Positions 27,961 to 36,364 of a DNA stretch of 64,000 nucleotides are shown here, in pieces. A program made the position numbers and the translations under genes. The stretch is taken from contig NZ_JAGIOP010000002.1 of NCBI RefSeq assembly GCF_017876775.1, positions 4,154,001 to 4,218,000 of the forward strand, written 5' to 3'. Below the pieces are notes generated by a model. The model was given only the letters and a program-made list of their open reading frames with translations. It searched no databases and was not told where the DNA came from. This stretch comes from Mycolicibacterium lutetiense. Its GTDB lineage: Bacteria > Actinomycetota > Actinomycetes > Mycobacteriales > Mycobacteriaceae. Numbering within the stretch: position 1 is the stretch's first letter; every line of letters starts with the position of its first letter.

Positions 27961-28000
27961 CCTCAACGGGAGATCCATGACCTCGCCGTTCTGGCCTCGC

Positions 28001-28026
28001 GTAGACACTTCTTGAAATCTGTCTAC
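28001..28026. promoter_or_regulatory. Inverted repeat GTAGACA-N12-TGTCTAC flanking a -35 box
   Basis: Perfect 7-base arms at 28001-28007 and 28020-28026. They bracket TTGAAA (28012-28017), the -35 element of the ADC-like/cyp142 promoter. It does not resemble the KstR motif, so another regulator is implied. Confidence 0.55.
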
Positions 28027-28049
28027 AAGGGGGTCTAGATTCAACGGTG
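28012..28049 (+). promoter_or_regulatory. Leaderless promoter of the ADC-like/cyp142 operon
   Basis: TTGAAA (28012-28017), 18-base spacer, TAGATT (28036-28041), then seven bases to GTG 28049. There is no Shine-Dalgarno sequence before the GTG. Confidence 0.6.
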
Positions 28050-28783
28050 TGAGTGACGCCACATCCGCCTCGCGGCACAATGTGCTCGGCACCGTCATGA
28101 CGATGCCGGTGCAGATCCGAACTGCCGAACAGCATATGGCGGTGTTCTCTGTGGACGCCGATGCCGCGCAGCGCATGATCGACTACAGCGGTTTGCGCGC
28201 GTACCGGTACCGGCCGCACCGCGCGCTCGTGGTGTTGATGTTGATGCACTACATCGACGGTGACCTGGGTCGGTACTTGGAGTACGGCACCAACGTCATG
28301 GTGAACCGGCCCGGATCGGAGACGTCGGGCCTGCGCGGCCTGGGCTCGGCGGGCGCCTTCATCCATCACCTCCCGGTTGACGGCGAGTTCACGCTGCAAG
28401 CCGGCCGACAGATCTGGGGCTACCCGAAAGTCCTGGCGGACTTTACGGTTCACGACGGCAGTCCGTTCGGGTTCGAGGTCAGTATCGACGGCCAACTGGC
28501 GGTGGGGATGGACTTCAAACCCGGGATCCCGGTTCCGTCGGCGTTCACCGCTAAGCCTCAGGTGCAGTTCTCCTACTCCCACCTCGACGGCGTGCTGCGC
28601 GAAACCGAAGGCCAGATCGGCCTTTCCGGTGCGCGCTACCGCCCGGGCGGGGCCCGGATCCGGCTCGGTGACCACCCGTACGCCGAAGAACTCGCGGCCC
28701 TGGGTCTGCCCAAACGGGCGTTGTTGTCCAGTTCGGCCCGCAATGTACAGATGACGTTCGCTGACGCCAAGGAGATTTCGTGA
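28049..28783 (+). CDS. Acetoacetate-decarboxylase-family protein, Rv3519-like
   Basis: A 244-residue protein of the ADC superfamily, matching Rv3519 upstream of cyp142. The conserved lysine region reads GRQIWGYPKVLADF near residue 130, aligned with the Schiff-base lysine motif of acetoacetate decarboxylase. Many ADC-like proteins are not decarboxylases but aldolase-dehydratases or other imine-forming enzymes, so the reaction is open. Its stop overlaps the cyp142 start (GTGA), implying coupled expression and a linked function. Confidence 0.83.
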   Translation: MSDATSASRHNVLGTVMTMPVQIRTAEQHMAVFSVDADAAQRMIDYSGLRAYRYRPHRALVVLMLMHYIDGDLGRYLEYGTNVMVNRPGSETSGLRGLGSAGAFIHHLPVDGEFTLQAGRQIWGYPKVLADFTVHDGSPFGFEVSIDGQLAVGMDFKPGIPVPSAFTAKPQVQFSYSHLDGVLRETEGQIGLSGARYRPGGARIRLGDHPYAEELAALGLPKRALLSSSARNVQMTFADAKEIS

Positions 28784-29985
28784 CCCAAATCCTGACCAAA
28801 CCCGATGTCGACTTCACCAACGGCAATTTCTATGCCGACGGCGGGGCCCGTGAGGCGTACCGCTGGATGCGGGCCCACGAGCCGGTGTTCCGCGACCGCA
28901 ACGGGCTGGCCGCGGCGACCACCTACGCGGCTGTGCTCGACGCCGAACGCAACCCCGAGCTGTTCTCGAACACCGGTGGTATCCGCCCGGACCAGCCGGG
29001 CATGCCCTACATGATCGACATGGACGATCCGGCACATGTGTTGCGGCGCAAGCTGGTCAACTCCGGCTTCACGCGCAAGCGCGTCATGGACAAGGTGCCC
29101 TCGATCGTGAACCTGTGCGACACCCTGATCGACGCGGTATGCGAACGCGGGGAATGCGACTTCGTCCGGGACATCGCCGCGCCGCTGCCGATGGCGGTGA
29201 TCGGCGACATGCTCGGAGTGCTGCCCACCGAACGCGACATGCTGCTGAAGTGGTCGGACGATCTGGTCTGCGGATTGAGCTCACACCTGGACGAGACGGC
29301 CATCGCCAATCTGATGGAGACGTTCGCGTCCTACACCGCCTTCACCATGGAGGTGATCGCCAAGCGACGCGCAGAGCCGACCGACGACCTGTTCTCGATT
29401 CTGGTCAACGCCGAGGTCGACGGCCAGCGCATGGCCGACGACGAGATCGTCATGGAGACGCTGTTGATCCTGATCGGCGGCGACGAGACCACCCGGCACA
29501 CGCTGTCGGGCGGGACCGAGCAACTGCTGCGCAACCACGACCAGTGGGAATCCCTGGTGGCGGATCAGTCCCTGTTGCCCGGCGCCATCGAGGAGACGCT
29601 GCGCTGGACCTCGCCGGTGAAGAACATGTGCCGCACCCTGACCGCCGACACCACCTTCCACGGAACCGAGCTGAAGGCCGGCGAGAAGATCATGCTGATG
29701 TTCGAGTCGGCCAACTTCGACGAAGCGGTTTTCGAGAATCCCGACGACTTCCGCATCGATCGAAACCCGAACAGCCACTTGGCTTTCGGCTTCGGCACGC
29801 ACTTCTGCCTGGGGAATCAGCTGGCCCGGTTGGAGCTGCGGCTGATGCTCGAGAGGTTGCTCACCCGGCTGCCCGACCTGCGCCTGGCCGACGACAGCCC
29901 GCTGCCGTTGCGTCCGGCCAACTTCGTCAGCGGCCCGGAATCGATGCCGGTGGTGTTCACCCCGACCGCGCAGGTGGGCGCCTAG
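28780..29985 (+). CDS. cyp142: Cytochrome P450 CYP142, sterol 26/27-hydroxylase
   Basis: A 401-residue soluble P450. The I-helix oxygen-activation motif LILIGGDETTRHT, the ExxR pair EETLRW and the heme loop FGFGTHFCLG with Cys343 are all intact. By position (after the Rv3519-like gene) and sequence it matches CYP142, which oxidises the terminal side-chain carbon of cholesterol or cholestenone to the acid, backing up CYP125. No cyp125 is in the window. It needs a ferredoxin; fdxD is at 50039. The 3' end overlaps the convergent kinase gene by four bases. Confidence 0.92.
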   Translation: MTQILTKPDVDFTNGNFYADGGAREAYRWMRAHEPVFRDRNGLAAATTYAAVLDAERNPELFSNTGGIRPDQPGMPYMIDMDDPAHVLRRKLVNSGFTRKRVMDKVPSIVNLCDTLIDAVCERGECDFVRDIAAPLPMAVIGDMLGVLPTERDMLLKWSDDLVCGLSSHLDETAIANLMETFASYTAFTMEVIAKRRAEPTDDLFSILVNAEVDGQRMADDEIVMETLLILIGGDETTRHTLSGGTEQLLRNHDQWESLVADQSLLPGAIEETLRWTSPVKNMCRTLTADTTFHGTELKAGEKIMLMFESANFDEAVFENPDDFRIDRNPNSHLAFGFGTHFCLGNQLARLELRLMLERLLTRLPDLRLADDSPLPLRPANFVSGPESMPVVFTPTAQVGA

Positions 29986-31226
29986 CCACCCGGGGCGTCG
30001 GACCTGCACTTTGCCGGTACCGAAATCGACACCGTGGTTCCGGGTGTGCCCGTGACCGCGAATGTTCCGCCGGCGGCCAGCACCTTGGCGCAAATCGAGG
30101 CGAACCCGATGTGGCCGTCCTCGACACTTTGCGCCAGGCGCTCCGGTGCAATGCCGACACCGTCGTCTGCAATGCACAGTGCCGCCAGAACGCCGTTGTA
30201 CTCCACGGTGAACCGTAGATTCTGGGCCTGGGCGTGCTTGATCGCATTCGTCGAGAATTCCCGGGCTGCACTGTAGATCAGGTGGTCGGCGTCGGTGCGC
30301 GCGTCATCGGGCCAGCTGCCGGCATCCAACTGGACCGCGAGGTTGGTGCGCGTCGCGATACCGTCGGCAAGCGAGGTCATCGCCGCCTTGAGGCCGGCTC
30401 GGGCCAACACCTCGGGATGCAGTTCACGGACCACGTCACGCAGCAGCCGGGAGGACTCCGCCAAGGCGAAGTCGACGCGGTCGATCCCGTCGACCGACCC
30501 GTCCCGGACCTCCTCCATGTCGCGCCGGGCCACCAGAACGTACTGGAGCGCACCGTCATGCAGGCGTTCGGAAAGTGACTGGCGTTCGCGCTTCTCCAGA
30601 CTGATCACCTCTTCGAGCAGGCGGGTCCGTTCCAGGGCCAGGCCGGTGATGGTCCTGGTCCTGGACTGCTGAATCCGCGACAGCGCGACCGACCCGGCAG
30701 CCAAGCCGAACAGCACGGCGGTCCGCGACAGGATCGACCCCCAGGGCTCGTTGCCGTTGGCGGCCTTGTCGACCCAGCTCACCACGAAAAAAGTGACCAC
30801 CGTAGGAACCGCGATCGTCGCACTGACGACAGGGTCGAGCTGGGCTGCCGCGATCAGCGGGATCAGGAACAGTCCGTGCTGCACTACGTCGGAAGTCCAG
30901 GTCTCTGCCGAACTGATCCCGGTCTCCGTTGAAATGATCGCTACCGCAAGGAGATCCACGCACAGCATGAGCAGTGCCACCGATCGCTGGGTTCCCCCGC
31001 CGAGGTGGCCGGCCGAGCGCAGCGCCCGCCAGCTCCACACCGCGACCGCCGCGAGGTAGCCGGCGAAGACCGCCCAGTGCAACCACACGTTGGCGTGCGG
31101 AGGCTGCGACAGCAGGGCGGCGCCGATGAACGTCGCCATGAGCGTCCGCAGGGCGAGCTGCAGTAGGAGGCCATGGCGTACCGAGGTGTCGGCGGTCGGC
31201 GCAGACGCCCCATCGCGTTCAGGCAT
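29982..31226 (-). CDS. Orphan sensor histidine kinase (NarL/DesK-type)
   Basis: A 414-residue membrane histidine kinase. About five hydrophobic segments lie between residues 20 and 195, without a large extracytoplasmic loop. A coiled linker leads to the HisKA_3 dimerisation box with phospho-acceptor His223 (SERLHDGALQYVLVARRDM). The HATPase domain shows AAREFSTNAIKHAQA and CIADDGVGIAPERL. ATG 31226 is preferred (GGGAG six bases upstream) over a start 18 codons earlier. No response regulator is adjacent, and the gene sits between cyp142 and echA19 where M. tuberculosis has none, so it is a lineage-specific insertion. Confidence 0.85.
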   Translation of the reverse strand: MPERDGASAPTADTSVRHGLLLQLALRTLMATFIGAALLSQPPHANVWLHWAVFAGYLAAVAVWSWRALRSAGHLGGGTQRSVALLMLCVDLLAVAIISTETGISSAETWTSDVVQHGLFLIPLIAAAQLDPVVSATIAVPTVVTFFVVSWVDKAANGNEPWGSILSRTAVLFGLAAGSVALSRIQQSRTRTITGLALERTRLLEEVISLEKRERQSLSERLHDGALQYVLVARRDMEEVRDGSVDGIDRVDFALAESSRLLRDVVRELHPEVLARAGLKAAMTSLADGIATRTNLAVQLDAGSWPDDARTDADHLIYSAAREFSTNAIKHAQAQNLRFTVEYNGVLAALCIADDGVGIAPERLAQSVEDGHIGFASICAKVLAAGGTFAVTGTPGTTVSISVPAKCRSDAPGG

Positions 31227-31344
31227 GCCCGGCTCCCGTCCCGGCAAAGTTGGCACGAGTATAGGGCTGCTCGGTGCCACGACGAGGACAGTTGGCGGGG
31301 TGGAATCGCTACAACGGTGTCGACGCCGGGCGCCGCACCGCGAA

Positions 31345-32145
31345 TCAGCGCATCTGGAACTTGGGCGCGCGCTTCTCCTTGAAAGCCAGCGGGCCTTCCT
31401 TGGCGTCGGCGGACAGGAACACCGGGATGCCGTTGGCGGTGTCGGGCTTGAACGCCTCGTTCTCGTGCATGCCTTCGGTCTCGCGGATGGTCTTGAGGAT
31501 TGCCTGCACGGCCAGTGGGCCGTTGTTGTTGATCACCTCGGCGATCTCCAGGGCCTTCTCCAGCGCGGTGCCGTCGGGCACCACGTGACCGATGAGGCCG
31601 TACTCCAGGGCCTGGGCGGCGGTGATGTGACGTCCGGTCAGCAGCATGTCGCAGGCGATGGTGTAAGGAATCTGGCGAACCAGGCGCACCGCAGAGCCGC
31701 CCATCGGGTACAGGCTCCACTTGGCCTCGGAGATGCCGAACTTGGCGCTCTCGCCGGCGACGCGGATGTCGGTGCCCTGCAGGATCTCGGTGCCGCCGGC
31801 GATGGCCGGTCCCTCGACCGCAGCGATCAGTGGCTTGGTGAGCCGGCGGCCCTTGAGCAGGCCGTCGATCCGTGACGGGTCGTAGCTACCGTCCTTGAAC
31901 GAATCGCCCGGCGGCTTCTTGGTGGCACCCTTGAGGTCCATGCCCGCGCAGAAGTAGCCGCCGGCGCCGGTGAGGATGCAGGTGCGGATCTCGGGATCGC
32001 TGTCGACGCGGTCCCAGGCGTCGACCATGATCGAGAGCATCTCGGTGGAAAGCGCGTTCCGTGCCTCGGGCCGGTTCAGCGTCAGGATCAGCGTGTGTCC
32101 GCGCTGCTCAATGAGGGCGTCGGGCCCTCTTTCGGTCTCGCTCAC
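31345..32145 (-). CDS. echA19: Enoyl-CoA hydratase EchA19
   Basis: A 266-residue crotonase. The oxyanion-hole segments are NRPEARNAL and [17 protein letters not shown], and the second half has [19 protein letters not shown] with the acidic residue in [17 protein letters not shown]. EchA19 hydrates steroid-enoyl-CoAs in sterol side-chain beta-oxidation. I prefer GTG 32145 because GAGGAG precedes it by nine bases; an upstream GTG at 32172 has no such site. It is divergent from fadD19 and shares a KstR-type operator. Confidence 0.88.
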   Translation of the reverse strand: MSETERGPDALIEQRGHTLILTLNRPEARNALSTEMLSIMVDAWDRVDSDPEIRTCILTGAGGYFCAGMDLKGATKKPPGDSFKDGSYDPSRIDGLLKGRRLTKPLIAAVEGPAIAGGTEILQGTDIRVAGESAKFGISEAKWSLYPMGGSAVRLVRQIPYTIACDMLLTGRHITAAQALEYGLIGHVVPDGTALEKALEIAEVINNNGPLAVQAILKTIRETEGMHENEAFKPDTANGIPVFLSADAKEGPLAFKEKRAPKFQMR

Positions 32146-32189
32146 GAGTGCCAACTCCTCTGCATTTTCCACCCAGACTTGTCTCGAAA

Positions 32190-32203
32190 TGTAACACGTT
32201 CTA
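32190..32203. promoter_or_regulatory. KstR-type operator between echA19 and fadD19
   Basis: TGTAACACGTTCTA is a full match to TnnAACnnGTTnnA. It overlaps the first bases of the fadD19 -10 element TAGTTT (32202-32207), so a bound repressor would block RNA polymerase. Confidence 0.87.
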
Positions 32204-32215
32204 GTTTAGGTTCTG
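32202..32215 (+). promoter_or_regulatory. Leaderless promoter of fadD19
   Basis: TAGTTT (32202-32207) is followed by seven bases and then GTG 32215, with no ribosome site. The -10 overlaps the KstR-type operator. Confidence 0.55.
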
Positions 32216-33867
32216 TGGCTCTGAATATTGCGGATCTTGCCGAGCACGCCATCGATGCTGTGCCTGACCGTGTCGCCCTGATTTGTGGCGACGAACAGCT
32301 GACCTATGCGCAGCTGGAGGAGAAGGCCAACCGTCTGGCCCACTACCTGATCGCCCAAGGCGTCAAGAAGGACGACAAGGTCGGCCTTTACTGTCGCAAC
32401 CGCATCGAGATCGTGATCGGGATGCTGGGCATCGTGAAGGCCGGCGCGATCCTGGTCAACGTCAACTTCCGCTATGTCGAGGGCGAGCTGAAGTACCTGT
32501 TCGAGAACTCGGACATGGTCGCGCTGATCCATGAGCGCCGCTACGCCGACCGGGTGGACAACGTCCTGCCGGAGACCCCGAAGGTGAAGACCGTCCTGGT
32601 GGTCGAAGACGGGTCGGACGACGACTTCCAGCGCTACGGGGGTGTCGCATTCGAGGATGCCCTGGCGCAGGGTTCACCCGAACGTGACTTCGGCCCGCGC
32701 AGCGAGGACGACATCTACCTGCTCTACACCGGCGGCACCACCGGATTCCCCAAGGGCGTCATGTGGCGTCACGAGGACATCTACCGGGTGTTGTTCGGCG
32801 GCACCGACTTCGCCACCGGCGAGCCCATCGCCGACGAATACGACCTGTCCAAGCAGGCCGTCGCCAACCCGCCGATGATCCGGCTGCCTATCCCGCCGAT
32901 GATCCACGGCGCGACCCAGTCGGCCACCTGGATGGCGTTGTTCACCGGCCACACCGTGGTGCTGATGCCGGAATTCGACGCCGATGCAGCCTGGCGGATG
33001 ATCCACGAGCACAAGGTCAACCTGCTGTTCTTCACTGGTGACGCGATGGCCCGGCCGCTGCTGGACGCGCTGCTGGCGCACCAGGAGGACGGGAACGAAT
33101 ACGACCTGTCGAGCTTGTTCCTGCTGGCCAGCACCGCGGCCCTGTTCTCCACCAGCCTCAAGGAGAAATTCCTCGAGCTGCTGCCCAACCGGATCATCAC
33201 CGACTCGATCGGCTCCTCGGAGACCGGCTTCGGTGGCACGTCCATCGTGGCCAAGGGACAGAGCCACACCGGCGGTCCGCGCGTGACCATCGACAAGAAC
33301 ACCAAGGTGCTCGACGAGGACGGCAACGAGGTGGTTCCGGGCTCGGGCGTGCGCGGCATCATCGCCAAGTGCGGTCACATCCCGGTCGGTTACTTCAAGG
33401 ACGAGAAGAAGACCGCAGAGACCTTCCGGACCTTCCACGGCGTCCGCTACGCCATCCCGGGCGACTACGCCGAGGTCGAGGCCGACGGCAGCGTGACCAT
33501 GCTGGGTCGCGGCTCGGTGTCGATCAACTCCGGTGGCGAGAAGATCTATCCCGAAGAGGTCGAGGCCGCGCTGAAGGGCCACCCGGACGTGTTCGACGCG
33601 CTCGTGGTCGGGGTGCCCGACGAGCGTTTCGGTCAGCACGTCGCCGCCGTCGTGCAGCCGCGTGCAGGTGCGCGCCCGACGCTGGCCGATCTCGATGCGT
33701 TCGTGCGCAACGAGATCGCCGGCTACAAGGTGCCACGCAGCCTGTGGCTGGTCGACGAGGTCAAGCGCTCGCCGGCGGGTAAGCCCGACTACCGCTGGGC
33801 CAAGGACACCACCGAGGAGCGGGCCGCCGACGAGGTGCACGCAAATCACGTGGGAGCGAAATCGTGA
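32215..33867 (+). CDS. fadD19: Steroid-CoA ligase FadD19
   Basis: A 550-residue acyl-CoA synthetase. Motifs are the phosphate loop YTGGTTGFPKGVMWRHED near residue 170, SIGSSETGFGG near residue 330, GDYAEVEADGSVTMLGRGS, and the C-terminal SPAGKPDYRWAK with its catalytic lysine. FadD19 activates C27 steroid acids such as 3-oxocholest-4-en-26-oate, and in Rhodococcus it is needed for C24-branched sterols. The leaderless GTG 32215 gives the family's usual N-terminus (ALNIADLAEHAIDAVPDRVAL). Its stop overlaps the next gene as GTGA. Confidence 0.92.
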   Translation: MALNIADLAEHAIDAVPDRVALICGDEQLTYAQLEEKANRLAHYLIAQGVKKDDKVGLYCRNRIEIVIGMLGIVKAGAILVNVNFRYVEGELKYLFENSDMVALIHERRYADRVDNVLPETPKVKTVLVVEDGSDDDFQRYGGVAFEDALAQGSPERDFGPRSEDDIYLLYTGGTTGFPKGVMWRHEDIYRVLFGGTDFATGEPIADEYDLSKQAVANPPMIRLPIPPMIHGATQSATWMALFTGHTVVLMPEFDADAAWRMIHEHKVNLLFFTGDAMARPLLDALLAHQEDGNEYDLSSLFLLASTAALFSTSLKEKFLELLPNRIITDSIGSSETGFGGTSIVAKGQSHTGGPRVTIDKNTKVLDEDGNEVVPGSGVRGIIAKCGHIPVGYFKDEKKTAETFRTFHGVRYAIPGDYAEVEADGSVTMLGRGSVSINSGGEKIYPEEVEAALKGHPDVFDALVVGVPDERFGQHVAAVVQPRAGARPTLADLDAFVRNEIAGYKVPRSLWLVDEVKRSPAGKPDYRWAKDTTEERAADEVHANHVGAKS

Positions 33868-34985
33868 AAACCGAATTGAGCGAACGGTTCGGGGTCGAAT
33901 ACCCGATCTTCGTCTTCACCCCGTCGGAGAAGGTGGCCGCGGCGGTCACCCGGGCCGGCGGTCTGGGTGTGCTGGGCTGCGTGCGGTTCAACGATCCCGA
34001 CGAGTTGGACAACGTGCTGTCCTGGATGGACGCCAACACCGACGGTAAGCCGTACGGCGTCGACGTGGTGATGCCCAACAAGATCCCCACCGAGGGCAGC
34101 GCCGTCGACATCGACAAGCTGATTCCGCAGGCTCACCGGGACTTCGTCGCGAAAACCCTTGCTGATCTTGGCGTTCCGCCGCTCCCAGAGGAGGGTGAGC
34201 ACAACACCGGTGTGCTGGGCTGGCTGCACTCGGTGGCGCGAAGCCATGTCGAGGTGGCGTTGCGCCATCCGATCAAACTGATCGCCAACGCGCTGGGTTC
34301 TCCGCCCAATGACGTCATCGAGCAGGTTCACGAGGCCGGTGTCCCGGTGGCTGCGCTGGCCGGTAGCGCGAAGCATGCGCTCAGCCATGTCGCCAACGGG
34401 GTGGACATCGTCATCGCCCAGGGGCACGAAGCCGGCGGGCACACCGGTGAGATCGGTTCGGTGGTGTTGTGGCCGGAAATCGTCGATGCCGTCGACGGTA
34501 AGGCCGCGGTGCTCGCTGCCGGCGGGATCGGCAGCGGCAGGCAGCTGGCTGCCGCCCTGGCGCTCGGTGCCCAGGGTGTGTGGATGGGTTCGGCGTTCCT
34601 CACGGCAGCCGAATACGACCTGGGGGAGCGTCGCGAGTCGGGCGCCTCGGTGATCCAGGAGGCATTGCTGAAAGCCACCTCCGCCGATACGGTCCGCCGA
34701 AAGATCTACTCCGGCAAGCCCGCCCGGATCCTGAAGAGCCGCTGGACCGACGCCTGGGACGCACCGGGCGCACCCGAAGCATTGCCGATGCCGCTGCAGA
34801 ACATCCTGGTCGGCGAGGCGCATCAGCGGATGAGCCTGTCCGACGACCCGACCGCGGTCGCCATGCCGGTAGGCCAGATCGTGGGCCGGATGAACGAGAT
34901 CCGGCCAGCCGCCGACATCATCGCCGAGCTGGTGAGCGGTTTCGAGGCTGCCACCAAGCGCCTGGACGGTATCGCCGGAAGCTGA
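33864..34985 (+). CDS. Nitronate-monooxygenase-like flavoprotein (NMO/IpdC-type)
   Basis: A 373-residue FMN-binding TIM barrel of the 2-nitropropane dioxygenase/NMO family. The flavin motifs are VAQGHEAGGHTGEIGS (seen as IVIAQGHEAGGH near residue 193) and LAAGGIGSGRQLAAALALGAQGVWMG near residue 215. In steroid degraders a related protein, IpdC (Rv3553), acts on late CoA-ester ring intermediates rather than nitronates, so a sterol role is likely here. It is translationally coupled to fadD19. The IS element lies about 50 bases downstream. Confidence 0.82.
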   Translation: MKTELSERFGVEYPIFVFTPSEKVAAAVTRAGGLGVLGCVRFNDPDELDNVLSWMDANTDGKPYGVDVVMPNKIPTEGSAVDIDKLIPQAHRDFVAKTLADLGVPPLPEEGEHNTGVLGWLHSVARSHVEVALRHPIKLIANALGSPPNDVIEQVHEAGVPVAALAGSAKHALSHVANGVDIVIAQGHEAGGHTGEIGSVVLWPEIVDAVDGKAAVLAAGGIGSGRQLAAALALGAQGVWMGSAFLTAAEYDLGERRESGASVIQEALLKATSADTVRRKIYSGKPARILKSRWTDAWDAPGAPEALPMPLQNILVGEAHQRMSLSDDPTAVAMPVGQIVGRMNEIRPAADIIAELVSGFEAATKRLDGIAGS

Positions 34986-35001
34986 GTCTGCGCGTAGCGC
35001 G

Positions 35002-35024
35002 TCGAGCCTGCGTTCAGATCGCGA
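35002..35024. repeat. Left arm of an IS-interrupted hairpin
   Basis: This 23-base segment, 17 bases after the flavoprotein stop, is an inverted repeat of 36313-36335 (21 of 23 match). The pair would form a terminator-like hairpin similar in layout to that at 16236-16299 if the IS element were absent. Confidence 0.65.
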
Positions 35025-35037
35025 TTTCTCACGGCAG

Positions 35038-36300
35038 ATTCATACGGTCAATGCAACATCCGTCAATGTGGGGGTTGCAATGCCGACTGGTTATCGGGCG
35101 CCGTGGTGGTTGAAGCGGCAGTTTTTTGATCTGGTGTGTGCCGGGATGTCGGTGCTGGAGGCCGAACGTCAACTCGGTGTGTCACGCAATGTCGGGCGGG
35201 CGTGGTGGCGTAAGGCTGGCGGTATGAGGCTGCGAATTGGCAAAGGTGATCTCGGGTTGGCCGAACCTGGTGACCTCACCCGTGCCGGCGGACGTGGTCA
35301 CCGGCTGAGCTACGACGAACGCGTCCTGATCATGCGGGGGCTCGATCAACGACACCCACAGGCTGAGATTGCCCGCCAGCTCGATCGCGATCCCAGCGTC
35401 ATCTCACGCGAGATCCGGCGCAATCGCACTGCGGCCGGGGACTATCACGCAGGGTTGGCTCATGCCAGAGCTAGTCAGAAAGCCAAGCGGCCCAAAGAGT
35501 TCAAGCTCAACGACACCCGGGTGTGCGCCGCCATCGAAACCTGGATGGATGACGGGTGGAGCCCGAAACTGATCGCCGAGATGTTGGCTCGTGACCATCC
35601 CGATGACAGGCTGACACGGGTGAGCCACGAAACCATCTACAAGTGCCTCTACGTGCAAGGCCGCGGCCAGCTACGCGCCGATCTGAACAAGTGCTTGTCG
35701 ACTAAACGCGCCGCTCGCAAGCCCCGGGGCAGTACCGAGCGACGCGGGAAGTTCAGCGATGTGATCACCATCAGCCAGCGGCCCGCCGTGGTGGATGACC
35801 GTGCCGTGCCCGGGCATTGGGAAGGTGACCTGATCCTGGGCGCCGCAGGTGGCAGCGCAATCGGGACCCTGGTCGAGCGCAGCACCCGATTCACCATCTT
35901 GCTGCACCTACCGCACGATCACACCGCCGATTCGGTGGCCACCGCGATGATCGAGGCGATGAACGAGCTGCCTGCTCACCTACGTCGCACGATCACCTGG
36001 GATCGCGGCAGCGAGATGGCCCGCTGGCACGACATCAGCCTGGCACTGCAAGCGCCGGTCTACTTCTGCGATCCTCATTCACCCTGGCAGCGGGGCAGTA
36101 ACGAGAACACCAACCGGCTGCTGCGGTTCTGGTTCGAAAAGGGCACCGACCTGTCCGGCTACACCAAAGCCGACCTCAAAGGAGTCCAAGACAAACTCAA
36201 CACCCGACCCCGACCCACCCTGGACTTCGACACCCCAGCCCAACGTTTGGCCACTCTCCTCGATCAAGCTGCCTAACCGCGTTGCACTAACCACTTGACT
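35038..36300. mobile_element. IS30-family insertion sequence
   Basis: About 1.26 kb with one transposase gene. Imperfect terminal inverted repeats are at 35038-35057 and 36281-36300 (14 of 20 positions agree; the inner TGCAAC block is identical). The outer boundary is uncertain by a few bases and no clear target duplication could be read. The element lies between the two arms of a large intergenic hairpin. The transposase frame is intact, so the copy may still be active. Confidence 0.75.
35080..36276 (+). CDS. IS30-family transposase
   Basis: A 398-residue DDE transposase. The N-terminal half has two helix-turn-helix regions (SVLEAERQLGVSRNVGRAW and HPQAEIARQLDRDPSVISREIRRNR). The catalytic core is GHWEGDLILG (D), ITWDRGSEMA (D) and RGSNENTNRLLR (E), the IS30 pattern. 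ATG 35080 has GGGGG five bases upstream; GTG 35068 is also possible. The frame is full length with no break. Confidence 0.92.
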   Translation: MPTGYRAPWWLKRQFFDLVCAGMSVLEAERQLGVSRNVGRAWWRKAGGMRLRIGKGDLGLAEPGDLTRAGGRGHRLSYDERVLIMRGLDQRHPQAEIARQLDRDPSVISREIRRNRTAAGDYHAGLAHARASQKAKRPKEFKLNDTRVCAAIETWMDDGWSPKLIAEMLARDHPDDRLTRVSHETIYKCLYVQGRGQLRADLNKCLSTKRAARKPRGSTERRGKFSDVITISQRPAVVDDRAVPGHWEGDLILGAAGGSAIGTLVERSTRFTILLHLPHDHTADSVATAMIEAMNELPAHLRRTITWDRGSEMARWHDISLALQAPVYFCDPHSPWQRGSNENTNRLLRFWFEKGTDLSGYTKADLKGVQDKLNTRPRPTLDFDTPAQRLATLLDQAA

Positions 36301-36312
36301 TCGAGCACGATT

Positions 36313-36335
36313 TCGCGCTCTGGACGCAGGCTCGA
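36313..36335. repeat. Right arm of the IS-interrupted hairpin
   Basis: Inverted repeat of 35002-35024 with two mismatches. It lies 13 bases beyond the right end of the IS and just upstream of the methyltransferase promoter. Confidence 0.65.
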
Positions 36336-36350
36336 TGTCGTTCGGGTGGG

Positions 36351-36364
36351 TATGGTCGGCGGCG
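36351..36364 (+). promoter_or_regulatory. Putative leaderless promoter of the methyltransferase
   Basis: TATGGT (36351-36356) fits TANNNT, with seven bases to GTG 36364. The alternative start ATG 36352 would itself be inside the -10 element. Confidence 0.42.
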
